Shown: positions 16,493 through 25,540, counted from the stretch's first letter. The stretch is 40,717 nt of DNA from an uncultured Desulfovibrionaceae bacterium (GCA_949297645.1 CASFUJ010000002.1:1-40717); one strand, 5' to 3'. Numbers and translations are program-made. Notes: generated from the letters alone by a model not told the origin.

Positions 16493-18172
16493 ATGTCTGA
16501 ACCTTACCTGACCATAACCCCGCTGGGAGGACTCGGCGAAATCGGCATGAACTGCCAGAAGTGGCAAACCGACCAGGGGGTTGTGCTGATAGACTGCGGC
16601 CTGATGTTTCCTGATGACGCGCTGCTCGGCGTGGACGTCGTCATTCCCCGGCTGGAGTCTGTTTTTGCCGAGGGGGAAAAGGTACTGGGCATCGTGCTCA
16701 CCCACGGCCACGAAGACCATATCGGCGCTCTGCCCTGGCTGCTCCTTCAGTACAAGAGCCTGCGCGGCATACGCATCTACGGGTCCCCCTTCACGCTCGC
16801 CCTCGTCGAGCACAAACTGGGGGAACAGAACCTGCTCGACAGGGTGGAGCTCATGCCCATGCCCGCTCACAGCACGGTGACCCTCGGTAATCTCACCTTC
16901 CACTTCCTTCCCGTGCACCACTCCATCCCTCAGTGCTACGCGCTCGGCGTGGAAACCCCCATCGGCAAAATCCTTCATACCGGAGACATCAAGCTGGACT
17001 CCGCCCCTCTCGACGACGAGGCCTGCGACCCGCTTTCGGAATTTGCCCGCTTTGCCGAACAAGGCGAAACAAAGGGCATACGTCTTCTTCTGGCCGATTC
17101 CACCAATGTGGAAAACCCCGGTTGTTCCCTGCCGGAACGACAGGTCCGCGACGACCTCGACGCCATTTTTTCCGAAGTGAAGGGCCGCATCATCATCGCC
17201 CTCTTCTCCAGCCATATCCGCCGCATCCGCACGGTGCTCGAACTGGCGAAGAAATACCGCCGTTCCGTGCTCGTAAGCGGACGCAGTCTTTCCACCAACA
17301 TCGACAAGGCCGTGGAACTCGGCCTTCTGGAACGACCTGAAAACGTCTATACCGAGGCCGCCGGCTTTCCCGAGCTCGACCCGGGACAGACCGTGGTGCT
17401 GGCGACCGGTACCCAGGGCGAAGCTCTGTCCGCGCTGGCGCGCATAGCACGGGGCGAACACAGGCAGCTTTCCCTGCACGAAGGCGACACCGTCATCATG
17501 TCCTCGAGAGTCATTCCCGGAAACGCCAGAGCCGTATCCAAGGTCCTCAATCAGATTTACCGTCTCGGGGCCGAAGTCTATCACAACCCGGGCAGAACCG
17601 TGCATGCCACAGGCCACGCATGCCGAAGCGAACTGAAGGAAATCATCGAAACCGTCCGACCGGACTACTTCATTCCCGTACACGGCGAATACCGTCATCT
17701 TGCGCTTCACGCCCGTCTTGCCGAGGAATGCGGCGTCCGCCGCGACCATATCAGGATTATCGAGGACGGGCAGCCCGTCACCTTCACTTCCGACGCCATC
17801 CGTACGGAAGAACCTGTCTTCGTGGAGTCCGTCATGGTTGACGGCAAGGGGGTGGGCGACGTGGGGCGCATGGTGCTGAAGGAACGCCGTATTCTCGGAG
17901 GCGAAGGGCTGGTGGCCGTGGTGCTGGTGGTGGCCGCGGAAACGGGCGAAGTACTGCACGGGCCGGAAATGATTTCCCGCGGTTTCGTCTTCGAACAGCA
18001 GTACAGCCATCTTCTGGAAGACGCAAAATGCCTTGTACTCGACCAGCTCGAGTCCACGAACCCCAACGACATCTCCCGCCTTTCCGACAAGATACGCTCC
18101 AGCCTGCGCCGCTTCTTCCGCGATGTGCTGGGCAGAGACCCCATCGTCGTGCCCATCGTCTCCCAGGTGTGA
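16493..18172 (+). CDS. rnj: Ribonuclease J
   Basis: A metallo-beta-lactamase/beta-CASP ribonuclease with 5'-3' exonuclease and endonuclease activity, used in mRNA decay and rRNA processing. Counted from MSEPYLTITPLGGLGEIGMN (559 residues), the zinc motif HGHEDH is at 71-76. FLPVHHSIPQCYAL, ILHTGDIKLD and ADSTNVENPG follow, then the beta-CASP part (IALFSSHIRRI, LVSGRSLSTN) and VHATGHACRSEL with FIPVHGEYRHL. The C-terminal domain is intact to the end. ATG at 16493 has AAAGGA upstream; an in-frame ATG at 16460 overlaps the likely promoter. Divergent from mntP and monocistronic. Confidence 0.95.
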   Translation: MSEPYLTITPLGGLGEIGMNCQKWQTDQGVVLIDCGLMFPDDALLGVDVVIPRLESVFAEGEKVLGIVLTHGHEDHIGALPWLLLQYKSLRGIRIYGSPFTLALVEHKLGEQNLLDRVELMPMPAHSTVTLGNLTFHFLPVHHSIPQCYALGVETPIGKILHTGDIKLDSAPLDDEACDPLSEFARFAEQGETKGIRLLLADSTNVENPGCSLPERQVRDDLDAIFSEVKGRIIIALFSSHIRRIRTVLELAKKYRRSVLVSGRSLSTNIDKAVELGLLERPENVYTEAAGFPELDPGQTVVLATGTQGEALSALARIARGEHRQLSLHEGDTVIMSSRVIPGNARAVSKVLNQIYRLGAEVYHNPGRTVHATGHACRSELKEIIETVRPDYFIPVHGEYRHLALHARLAEECGVRRDHIRIIEDGQPVTFTSDAIRTEEPVFVESVMVDGKGVGDVGRMVLKERRILGGEGLVAVVLVVAAETGEVLHGPEMISRGFVFEQQYSHLLEDAKCLVLDQLESTNPNDISRLSDKIRSSLRRFFRDVLGRDPIVVPIVSQV

Positions 18173-18833
18173 CGCGCGCCGCGCGCAGAAAAGAAAACAG
18201 GGTACGGCATGCGGAGCTGAACGGCGTATCGACCTCCCCGCGCCAAAGCCCGCGGAGGGCAGCGTGAACGGCGCCGTCCCGGCATCCTGCGCTCATGAAA
18301 AAGCAGCGTATTCCGCGCTGTCGGGCAGGTTGCCGGCGACCTCCACCGCGCCCTTATGGGTCCCCTTTTTTCGTTCCTTCCTGCGCCCTCCCCGTGCGCA
18401 CGAAAAACACAAACACGCGTCACATGTGAACAGGCGAACGGCGACAGCCCCCCCGCACAGGAAAAATACCGATCGCGGAAGACGACAGCAACACGACTTC
18501 CCCGGTATCCCGCGCGCACGAAAAAACACACAGGAACTCCGCCCACAGCCTACGCTCCGGCAGCACAAAAAAACGTCGCCGGAGGACGGAACACTTCCCA
18601 AAACAGCGTCTTCGATCCCTCAGAGGGGAGCGGCCGAAAAGCGGCTCCCCTCTTCCTTTACCCTGAAACAAACGGCAAGCTGCCTGCGACCATTCTCTTC
18701 CCCGAAGACACCACCGGCGTTCCGCGCCGGAGCGCCCTTGCGCGCTCTTCCGTTCCGCACCATGATGGCCTCTTCCTGGCCGGGGCGACGCTGCGCGCCG
18801 TCTTTTGCTTCTTTCGCCGTACACAGGAAAATA
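18173..18833. other. 660 bp intergenic region, no supported gene
   Basis: Several overlapping open frames exist on both strands but carry no recognisable motif. One strong hairpin is present at 18623-18652 (GAGGGGAGC / GCTCCCCTC) followed by TCTTCCTTTA, possibly a weak terminator. The end of the region becomes AT-rich at the promoter of the next gene. I see no RNA gene here. Confidence 0.45.
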
Positions 18834-18863
18834 TTGACATATTATTCGATATCAAACTAAAAA
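18834..18863 (+). promoter_or_regulatory. Promoter of the alkylsulfatase-like gene
   Basis: TTGACA (18834-18839), 18 bp, TAAAAA (18858-18863) in a sudden AT-rich patch, about 48 bp ahead of the start codon. Confidence 0.55.
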
Positions 18864-18911
18864 AAGAAAAGCCTTCTCCCCTTTTCCGCAACCTGTTTTC
18901 CCGGAGGTCCT

Positions 18912-20243
18912 ATGGATAAAAGCCACGCCACTCTGGTTCTTGAAAAAAGACGCGACATTCTTCAGCCCCATCTTGTCCAGGTCAGTCCCAACGTCTGGGT
19001 TTCCGTGGCAGAAGACGTGTCGAACGTGGCCATGATCCGAGGCAGAGACGGCCTCGTTCTGGTGGACAGCGGCATGATTCCCGACAGGGCCGCAGCCATT
19101 CTGGCGGCGTTCCGGAACATCGCTCCTCTCGACCGGTACCCCGTCAGGGCCATCATCTACACCCACGGACACGGCGACCATACCGGAGGTTCTCCGGTCT
19201 TCTGCGCCGAAGCAGAGAAGCCTGAAATCTGGGCCAGAGATACCTTCGGCGCGGAGACGTTTCCTTTTGAACGCGCCGGTCTCATGCCGCTCTTCAAGGC
19301 GCGGGGCGGCAGACAGGGCGGTTTCGCCCTTCCTCCGGAAAAGCGCATATGCAACGGCGTTTCCCCCGTTCGTTACCCGAAAGCCGGCGGCGCCATTTTC
19401 AGCGGCAGGACGGGAGCCGTGCTGCCCGACCGCTTTTTCAAGGGCGACAGCATGCCCCTGAACATCGCCGGACTGGAGCTCCTGCTTCTGGCAACCCCGA
19501 GCGAAACTCCCGACGCCCTTTCCGTATGGTTTCCCGGAGAACGCGTGCTCTTCTGCGGTGATGCGCTGTATCGCTCCTTCCCCAACGTCTATCCGATACG
19601 GGGAACGGGCAACCGGGACATTCCTGCATGGTGCTCAAGCCTGAAGCTCCTGCACGCTCTCGGCGCCGACGCGCTCGTGCCCGGCCATACCGAACCTTTT
19701 TTCGGCAGAGAGCATGTTCAAGAAGTACTCGACAACTACCGCACGGCGCTGCAACATGTGTATGACAAAACCATCGAAGGCATGAACGCGGGCAAGACGC
19801 CGGACGAACTCGTCCGTGACGTGAAGCTGCCCGCGCATCTGGCAGGTCTCGACTATCTGGAGGAAGTGTACGGCAACGTCTCCTGGACGGTGCGCAACAT
19901 CTTCAACAGTCTGGTCGGCTGGTTCGACGGCAACCCGCTGCACCTTTCGGAAAGCTTTTCGCCGAAGGAAGAGGCCCTGCGCATGGCGGCGCTTGTCGGC
20001 GGAGAAGAGAAACTTCTCGAAAAAGGCCGGGAAGCGCTGGTACAAGGCGATGCGACATGGGCCGCCCGTCTTGCCGACCATCTGCTCGCGCTCAGGCCGG
20101 AGCACGGGGAGTACCGCAGGCTCAAAGCCGACGCCCTTGATGTGCTTGCCGAAAACATGCTCACCGCCACCGGCCGCAACTACGCCTTCAGCGTGGCGCA
20201 GGAGCTGAGAAACGGCATCACCGCGCAGTCTCGCGCCGAATAG
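18912..20243 (+). CDS. Alkylsulfatase-like metallo-beta-lactamase-fold hydrolase
   Basis: 443 residues related to the SdsA/YjcS alkylsulfatases. The binuclear metal motif THGHGDH is at 84-90, PSETPDALSVWFPGERVLFCGDALYRSFPN lies around 195-225 (shown here by its segments PSETPD and FCGDALYRSFPN), and VPGHTEPF lies near 256. The alkylsulfatase dimerisation segment (YGNVSWTVRNIF then LVGWFDGNP) is near 318-345. Full SdsA enzymes add a C-terminal sterol-carrier-like domain and a signal peptide; both are absent, so this is a short, cytoplasmic form. Expected reaction: hydrolysis of a sulfate ester to alcohol and sulfate, substrate unknown. The ATG has GGAGG four bases upstream and a promoter of its own. 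It converges on the sulfotransferase/TRAP set, which suggests a shared job in sulfated-compound use. Confidence 0.85.
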   Translation: MDKSHATLVLEKRRDILQPHLVQVSPNVWVSVAEDVSNVAMIRGRDGLVLVDSGMIPDRAAAILAAFRNIAPLDRYPVRAIIYTHGHGDHTGGSPVFCAEAEKPEIWARDTFGAETFPFERAGLMPLFKARGGRQGGFALPPEKRICNGVSPVRYPKAGGAIFSGRTGAVLPDRFFKGDSMPLNIAGLELLLLATPSETPDALSVWFPGERVLFCGDALYRSFPNVYPIRGTGNRDIPAWCSSLKLLHALGADALVPGHTEPFFGREHVQEVLDNYRTALQHVYDKTIEGMNAGKTPDELVRDVKLPAHLAGLDYLEEVYGNVSWTVRNIFNSLVGWFDGNPLHLSESFSPKEEALRMAALVGGEEKLLEKGREALVQGDATWAARLADHLLALRPEHGEYRRLKADALDVLAENMLTATGRNYAFSVAQELRNGITAQSRAE

Positions 20244-20279
20244 GCGCCGCCGCTTCATCCGTTCCGGGATAACAAAGTC

Positions 20280-20307
20280 CCCGGCAGCGTGCTTTGCGAC
20301 TGCCGGG
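20280..20307. repeat. Hairpin after the alkylsulfatase-like gene
   Basis: CCCGGCAG (20280-20287) and CTGCCGGG (20300-20307) with a 12-base loop, 36 bp after the stop. There is no T tract on the plus strand, so terminator function is uncertain. Confidence 0.4.
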
Positions 20308-20497
20308 AACCGGGCGCCCGGCCGCTTCATGCCCGACCATGCCTTTTCCATGCAAATCGGCTTCGTTACGGTCTTCGCGCTCCGACTCGAGGTCCGCAAC
20401 CGGCCGCACGTCGGGAAAAGCCCCGCCGCGCAGGAAAGCGCGACCTGAGGCTATCAGCATCCGCGAGGCAGGACTGAAGGTCTGAAGCTATAGGATT

Positions 20498-20575
20498 ACC
20501 CGCGAGGTTGTGCCGTACGCGGGTTCTCCAGTCTGCGTATCCTTCCCGCAACAACATCCTCGAGGTCAGACTGGA
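20498..20575. ncRNA. Candidate structured RNA between convergent genes
   Basis: Two adjacent perfect stems: ACCCGCG (20498-20504) with CGCGGGT (20518-20524), extended by GGA/TCC, and TCCAGTCTG (20527-20535) with CAGACTGGA (20567-20575). A nearby GGACTGAAGGTCTGA (20471-20485) could pair alternatively with the second stem. An 81-codon minus-strand frame (20366-20611) crosses the same bases but has no recognisable domain. No known RNA family was recognised; strand and function are unknown. Confidence 0.3.
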
Positions 20576-20599
20576 CTCCTGCTCCAACCGGGAATTTTC

Positions 20600-20638
20600 G
20601 TTTAAACACAAAGCGCGTCCGGGATATCCCGGACGCGC
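20600..20638 (-). terminator. Terminator of the sulfotransferase gene
   Basis: A 26 bp perfect palindrome (20613-20638) of 13 bp arms, followed on the minus strand by TTTGTGTTT, 38 bp after the stop of the sulfotransferase-family gene. Confidence 0.75.
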
Positions 20639-20676
20639 GTCGTGTTGTCAGCAGGCGGGAAATCCCGCGCTACCGG

Positions 20677-22125
20677 TTAGTCGTCGGTGGCGGCGATGCA
20701 GTCACCGGCGTTGGCCACATAGCCGAGGGTGCCTTCCACTTCCACTTCGCTGCTGCGGCTGCCGAAAGCGGCGGCGCCGGGCATACGGAAGGTAGCGCAG
20801 TCGGCGGGGGCGATGGCCACTTCAGGAGTGTGCTGAGCCTGCGGCACCCATTCGTAGGGCACGCGGTAGGCACGGTACACCATGTTCATGTTGCGGCCGT
20901 CCTTGTAGGGATTGATGAATTCCCACACAATCTGATGGTCGGCGGTCACTTCGAGCATACGTCCGTCGGAGCCCTCGGTGATGAGGGTGTTGCCGTTGGG
21001 CAGACGCTGAGCGGCGCTGATGAAGGGGCTGTAGAAGCGGCTGGCATCCAGCGGAACCACGAAGCCGGCTTCATGAGGCGTGTACTGCCACACGATCTTC
21101 AGCGTGATGGGATCGAACTCCAGAATACGGGTGTAGTCGCGCTGGGCGGCCTTCACGCCGATGGGAGCGCCGGGGTTCGGATTGTCGTAACCGGCCCAGC
21201 CGCCGTTGTCGAACACAAGGATGTTGCCCGCGCCGGGGAGTCCGTCGGGAATCATGTGCGCATGGTGCTGGCCGATGATCCAGCCGAGCGAATGCTCAGG
21301 ATGGCCGATGCTGTAGTCGGGGCCGACCTTCCAGACGATCTTGCCGGTTTCCTTGCTGATGATGAAGATGATGTTGGTTTCACGACCGTCCATGATGATG
21401 TTGTCAGGATGGAAGCGTTCGTCGCCGGCATCATACCACTTGTTGGGGCCGAGGGTGGACATGGAGTTGATGTGCATCCAGTCGCCGAGACCGGGAGCGC
21501 TGTCGATGAGGGAACCGCCGCGGTAGTTGGGGTTACGGGCCATGGCGTTACGGGCGGCTTCGGAGAAGCCCATTTCCTCCACATGGTCGGAAGCCTGCCA
21601 TTCCCAGATGATTTCGCCTTCCCAGTTCACTTCGTACACCACGTCGTCAAGCAGAGGCTTGTCGGAGATGTATTCGCAGTGAGCGTCACGATGGCAGAGC
21701 ACGAGGGTGTTGCCGGACAGGGACTGGGGTTCATGACCGGGAGCATAGTAGCCGGTGGTGCTGCCTTCACGCTGGAAGTCGTGATGCTGGCGGGCCATCC
21801 ACTGGGGCTTTTCACCCGGATCCTCGATGAACTCGGCCTGATTGAATTCCCAGACCACGTTACCGTCCCAGTCCACCTGGATGAGGTCAACCTGGTCCTG
21901 AAGGCCGTACTTGGGATTGCGGATGCCGCGGCTGCCGAGCAGGTAACCGCCGGGGAAAATCTTGTTCGGGAAGCCGTGAACGCCTTTCCAGAGCTTGATT
22001 TCCTGGCCGTTCATGTCGATGAGCATGGCGCCCTGTCCCTTGACGGGCATGACGGTATAACCATTGTACGCCTTGGCAGGATCGTAAAGAGTAACACCGG
22101 TGGGGTAAACTGTAGGATGGCCCAT
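20677..22125 (-). CDS. Arylsulfate sulfotransferase (ASST)-family protein
   Basis: 482 residues of beta-propeller type with repeated strand motifs such as QVDWDGNVVWEF, VNWEGEIIWEW, KETGKIVWKVG, DPITLKIVWQY and TADHQIVWEF. Histidine motifs typical of the ASST family are HHDFQ (114-118), DWMHINSM (215-222) and GQHHAHMIPDG (285-295), followed by NILVFDNGG. The enzyme family moves sulfuryl groups from an aryl sulfate to a phenol through a sulfo-histidine, without PAPS. Known E. coli-type ASST is periplasmic with a signal peptide; here the N-terminus (MGHPTVYPTGVTLYDP) has none, so a cytoplasmic place is inferred. Start has AAGGAG seven bases upstream. It follows the TRAP permease by 69 bp and ends in a strong terminator, so it is the last gene of the transporter operon. 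Substrate unknown. Confidence 0.85.
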   Translation of the reverse strand: MGHPTVYPTGVTLYDPAKAYNGYTVMPVKGQGAMLIDMNGQEIKLWKGVHGFPNKIFPGGYLLGSRGIRNPKYGLQDQVDLIQVDWDGNVVWEFNQAEFIEDPGEKPQWMARQHHDFQREGSTTGYYAPGHEPQSLSGNTLVLCHRDAHCEYISDKPLLDDVVYEVNWEGEIIWEWQASDHVEEMGFSEAARNAMARNPNYRGGSLIDSAPGLGDWMHINSMSTLGPNKWYDAGDERFHPDNIIMDGRETNIIFIISKETGKIVWKVGPDYSIGHPEHSLGWIIGQHHAHMIPDGLPGAGNILVFDNGGWAGYDNPNPGAPIGVKAAQRDYTRILEFDPITLKIVWQYTPHEAGFVVPLDASRFYSPFISAAQRLPNGNTLITEGSDGRMLEVTADHQIVWEFINPYKDGRNMNMVYRAYRVPYEWVPQAQHTPEVAIAPADCATFRMPGAAAFGSRSSEVEVEGTLGYVANAGDCIAATDD

Positions 22126-22161
22126 GATACAACTCCTTCTATAAGAGTTAGAGGGACGTTC

Positions 22162-22179
22162 CCGGGGCCGAAGCCCCGG
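22162..22179. repeat. Intercistronic hairpin between permease and sulfotransferase genes
   Basis: CCGGGGC / GCCCCGG with CGAA loop in the 69 bp gap; no T run, so more likely an mRNA-processing or stability element than a terminator. Confidence 0.45.
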
Positions 22180-22194
22180 AGAGCAGAGAAAAAC

Positions 22195-24108
22195 TTAGAG
22201 GACTTCCGGCCCCATGAGGGTGTAAGGCAACCAGAGGGCGATGTCCGGAATGAAGGTGATGAGTACGACCGCAAGAATCATCAGGCCGACGAAAGGCACG
22301 ATACCCTTGAAGATGGTCTCAATCGGAATACCCTTGGCCACACCGGCAAGAGCGAACACCACCACGCCGACGGGAGGCGTAATCTGGCCCATTTCCATAA
22401 TCATGACGGACACCACGCCGAACCACACGGGGTCGAAGCCGAGAGCGACAACGGTGGGGAAGATGGAAGGCAGGGTGAGCATGAGCATGGGGATGACGTT
22501 CATCATGCAGCCGAGGATAATATAGATGACCACGATGATGGCGAACACCCAGTAGCGGTTGAAGGGCAGGGAGACGATGAAGTCGGCCAGCAGGAAGGGA
22601 AGACGGGTGGCGGCGAAGAAGTAGCCGAGGATGGCCACGCCCACCATGATACCCATGATGCGGGCGGTGAGTTCACCGGTTTCATGCAGGGAGGCCAGCA
22701 GGTTCTGCTTGGTCACCTTGCGGCGGACAAGAGCATAGAGGAAGGCGCCCATGGCGCCGATACCGCCGCCTTCATTGGGGGAGCAGATACCGGCCACGAT
22801 GCTGCCGAGCACCAGCACGAACAGGGCAAGAATGGGAAGCAGGCCCATGGAGGACTGAATCTTCTCCGCCAGCGTGTACTTGGGGCCGCGGGGAGCGAGT
22901 TCAGGATGACGCACGGCCATGTAGTAGATATAGGCCATGAACATGAGGGCCAGCATGATGCCGGGAACCAGACCGGCCATGAACAGACGGCCTATGGAGA
23001 CTTCCGTCACGATACCGTAGATGATGAAGCCTGAGCTTGGCGGAATCAGAATACCCAGCGTACCGCCTGCGGCCAGAGCACCCGTGGCAAGGGAGGGGGA
23101 ATACTTGAGGCGCATCATTTCGGGCAGGGACACGGAGCCCATGGTCACGGCGGTGGAGAGCGAGTCACCGCACACGGCCGCAAAGCCGGTGCAGCCCGCA
23201 ACGCCGGCCATACCCATGCCGCCGGGCATGTGGCCTATCCACTTGTTGGCGGAGTTGAACAGGTCAACGGAAATACCGGAGTAAAGAATCATGCAGCCCA
23301 TGAGCACGAAGAGCGGCAGGGCCACAAGGTTGTAGTTGGCGGAAGCGGCGTACGGCGTGGTGCCCACGGCGGCCAGAGCGGCGACGACGTTACGGGACAC
23401 GGCCACCATGCCCATGGCGCCGATGATGCTCATGGCCCAGGCGATGGGCATACGGATGAACAGGAAAAGGAAAAGCAGACCGAACGCTATGAGACCGAGA
23501 ATGAGATTGGAAATCTCATAGGGGCTTTCACGATACCAGAAAGGCAGATACGCAAGAGCGAAGGCAAAGCCGACACCGAGAATAAAGGGAATATAATGTC
23601 CGGTCCCGAGGCACTTGACGCTTTCACGCAGGAACTGGAAGAACGCCACAAAGGCCGTGAGGCAGAGGCCCACAACCGGCATCCAGTAGTAGAATTCCAG
23701 CGGAACATACAGTTCCATGGACTGCGTGCCGAACTTGCTCAGGAACGCGTCGTAGCTTTCAAAGGTAAGCAGAACCATGACGCCGAGGACCAGAGAGGCC
23801 ACCGTCATGTCGCACCAGCGCCTCATACCTTTAGGCATGCGCTCATAGATGAAGTCAATCATCATATGGCGGTCGTGCAACTGCAGCAGTGCCATGAAGG
23901 AAAACGTAGTAAGCGCCAGAAGATTTTCCTGCAGCTCCAGAGAACCGGGTACGCTGAAACCGAACATGCGGCAGCAGACGTCCACGGTGATGAGCACCGG
24001 CAGAATGGCCATGGCCACATAGCTCAGCCAGCTCACCTTGGTAGTGAATTTTTCAAGAAAATTATGAATGCCCTGCAAAGCGGGAGAAAGGGAAACTTGT
24101 TCTGCCAT
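22195..24108 (-). CDS. TRAP transporter fused permease (DctQ-DctM type)
   Basis: 637 residues joining both membrane subunits of a tripartite ATP-independent periplasmic transporter. Residues 1-190 resemble the small DctQ subunit (four helices, LELQENLLALTTFSFMALL, RHMMIDFIYERMPKG). From about 200 onward it is the large DctM subunit, with GMGMAGVAGCTGFAAVCGDS, ALAAGGTLGILIPPSSGFI, GGGIGAMGAFLYALVRRK and GQITPPVGVVVF. TRAP systems import organic acids with Na+ or H+ using a periplasmic binding protein. ATG with AGG at short distance. It lies 123 bp after the first binding protein gene and before the sulfotransferase gene. The cargo cannot be told from sequence; the neighbours suggest a sulfated or sulfonated organic anion. 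Confidence 0.94.
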   Translation of the reverse strand: MAEQVSLSPALQGIHNFLEKFTTKVSWLSYVAMAILPVLITVDVCCRMFGFSVPGSLELQENLLALTTFSFMALLQLHDRHMMIDFIYERMPKGMRRWCDMTVASLVLGVMVLLTFESYDAFLSKFGTQSMELYVPLEFYYWMPVVGLCLTAFVAFFQFLRESVKCLGTGHYIPFILGVGFAFALAYLPFWYRESPYEISNLILGLIAFGLLFLFLFIRMPIAWAMSIIGAMGMVAVSRNVVAALAAVGTTPYAASANYNLVALPLFVLMGCMILYSGISVDLFNSANKWIGHMPGGMGMAGVAGCTGFAAVCGDSLSTAVTMGSVSLPEMMRLKYSPSLATGALAAGGTLGILIPPSSGFIIYGIVTEVSIGRLFMAGLVPGIMLALMFMAYIYYMAVRHPELAPRGPKYTLAEKIQSSMGLLPILALFVLVLGSIVAGICSPNEGGGIGAMGAFLYALVRRKVTKQNLLASLHETGELTARIMGIMVGVAILGYFFAATRLPFLLADFIVSLPFNRYWVFAIIVVIYIILGCMMNVIPMLMLTLPSIFPTVVALGFDPVWFGVVSVMIMEMGQITPPVGVVVFALAGVAKGIPIETIFKGIVPFVGLMILAVVLITFIPDIALWLPYTLMGPEVL

Positions 24109-24194
24109 GGGGACCTCGGCTTTTCACGATTCGCACCCGCGCGAACCGCGCAGAAATGGGTAAGCCAGAAAACACTGCCTTTTTAATGGACGAC

Positions 24195-24223
24195 GGGAGG
24201 GGGACAGCGCGACTCCCCCTCCC
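24195..24223. repeat. Strong hairpin between binding-protein and permease genes
   Basis: GGGAGGGGGA (24195-24204) and TCCCCCTCCC (24214-24223), a 10 bp perfect stem with a 9-base loop, just after the binding-protein stop. With no T tract next to it, it probably stabilises the upstream mRNA so that the binding protein is made in excess of the permease. Confidence 0.5.
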
Positions 24224-24231
24224 CGTACAAA

Positions 24232-25305
24232 TTACATCTTGTAATCGCCGTACTTACCGGCTCTCATTTCTTCAGTGTAGAACTTGGAGCGTTCCTGGGC
24301 GTACTTGTACACGGCGTCGATGACTTCAGGCTTCTCACCTTCGCAGGAATCTTTCCAGTCCTGAACGAAATGTCCGAGAGGAGCAAGGAAGGGAGCACGT
24401 TCTTCATCAGTCAGATAGAAGAAGGTATGGCCCTGAGCTTCCATCCATGCGGTGTCTTCCTTGGCGCCGTCTTCCAGAGACTTACCCACGCCGAGAGCCA
24501 TTTCCATGCCGCCGGTCTGCTTGAGGTAGGTCTTCATGTCGTCAGGCATGGAATCCCACAAATCCTTGTTGGCTTCCATGGTGAAGGCCTGAACCATGAT
24601 GTTAAGCATCAGATGGTACTTGGTGGCTTCCGTAATCTTATAGGACTTGAGAGGAGCAAGCGGGCAGATAACGCCGTCGCCCATACCCTTGGACAGAGCA
24701 AGATAGGTGTCGGGAGAGGTCATGCGGATGGGGTTGGCACCAAGAGCCTTGGTCAGTTCCAGAGCCACGGCGTCCCACACGATAATCTTCTTGCCCTTCA
24801 AGTCGTCCATGGTCTTGACGGGCTTGAGAGTATGCAGCTGATACGCAGCGGAAGCCCAGGACGTGAAGTGCTCGCTGTTGGCGGGAAGTTCGGCACGAAC
24901 TTCGGGGAACTTCTGAATGATGTCCTCAAGCACCAGAGAACCGACGATGGCGTTGGGACACATGCCGGGAATGGCAATCACGTTCAGCAGATTGTATTTG
25001 CCGGGATACACGGCGGGACGCAGCACACCGAAATCCACGCGACCGTCGGTAATGGCCTGGGGCGCTTCGGATTCAGGATACAGCGCGTTGGTGGCAAAAT
25101 AGTCAAAGGTCAGCTTGCCGCCGAACTTTTCATCCGTGGCCTTGAAATAAGGCTCCCAGTAGTTCACCACGGTGGGATGCTTCTCAAGATAGCTGCCCAT
25201 GAAGGACAGATGCTTGAATCCCTTGGCTGCCATGGCCGTCCCAGACATGGCCAGCATGCCGCCCACGGCAAGAGCCGCCGCCAGAACTCCGAATTTTTTC
25301 AACAT
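24232..25305 (-). CDS. TRAP transporter solute-binding protein (DctP family), copy 1
   Basis: A periplasmic binding protein delivering substrate to the fused permease. It has 357 residues with a clear signal peptide (MLKKFGVLAAALAVGG... cleaved after AMA). DctP landmarks: TNALYPESEAPQAITDGRVD, LKGKKIIVWD, ALGANPIRMTSPDTYLALSKG and DGVICPLAPLKSYKI. The start at 25305 has AAGGAG six bases upstream; the frame upstream to 25320 only adds a TTG. By eye about two thirds of residues match the next copy (25541-26617), including the signal peptide start and the YGDYK C-terminus, so the pair arose by tandem duplication. It has its own promoter and heads the permease-sulfotransferase unit. Confidence 0.94.
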   Translation of the reverse strand: MLKKFGVLAAALAVGGMLAMSGTAMAAKGFKHLSFMGSYLEKHPTVVNYWEPYFKATDEKFGGKLTFDYFATNALYPESEAPQAITDGRVDFGVLRPAVYPGKYNLLNVIAIPGMCPNAIVGSLVLEDIIQKFPEVRAELPANSEHFTSWASAAYQLHTLKPVKTMDDLKGKKIIVWDAVALELTKALGANPIRMTSPDTYLALSKGMGDGVICPLAPLKSYKITEATKYHLMLNIMVQAFTMEANKDLWDSMPDDMKTYLKQTGGMEMALGVGKSLEDGAKEDTAWMEAQGHTFFYLTDEERAPFLAPLGHFVQDWKDSCEGEKPEVIDAVYKYAQERSKFYTEEMRAGKYGDYKM

Positions 25306-25391
25306 ATCCAGCTCCTTCAATGTGAAAAATAGTCTTTGGGTTCACCGGAAACCATTTGCTTGATGGCTTCTTAGCCTCATTCAATAGAGTC

Positions 25392-25421
25392 TTAGTAAAA
25401 TAAATATCAAGATTCTGTCAA
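25392..25421 (-). promoter_or_regulatory. Promoter of binding-protein copy 1 / permease / sulfotransferase unit
   Basis: Minus strand TTGACA (25421-25416), 18 bp, TACTAA (25397-25392) in a markedly AT-rich region (about 25380-25490). This leaves a leader of about 80 bases. Confidence 0.55.
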
Positions 25422-25490
25422 TAGAAAAAAACTTTTTATTAATTTAACTAGTTGAATTTTATGAACTAAAAATATATTTCCTCTGTGATA

Positions 25491-25526
25491 TGAAAAAGGC
25501 CCGACCGGAGAAACAGGTCGAGCCTT
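25491..25526 (-). terminator. Terminator of binding-protein copy 2
   Basis: Minus strand AAGGCTCGACC, 9-base loop, GGTCGGGCCTT, then TTT; one G-T pair in an 11 bp stem. It separates copy 2 from the copy 1 promoter, so the two are independent transcription units. Confidence 0.8.
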
Positions 25527-25540
25527 CAGGTATCATATTA

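Noticed and set aside
18173-18833. Hidden RNA gene (6S, tmRNA or SRP RNA) in the large intergenic region
   Set aside because: No conserved cores of these RNAs were found by eye; only a single GC-rich hairpin is present.
20830-23034. 734-codon plus-strand frame across the sulfotransferase and permease genes
   Set aside because: Antisense shadow of two genes with clear motifs; long runs of His/Asp/Glu reflect reversed codons of membrane helices.
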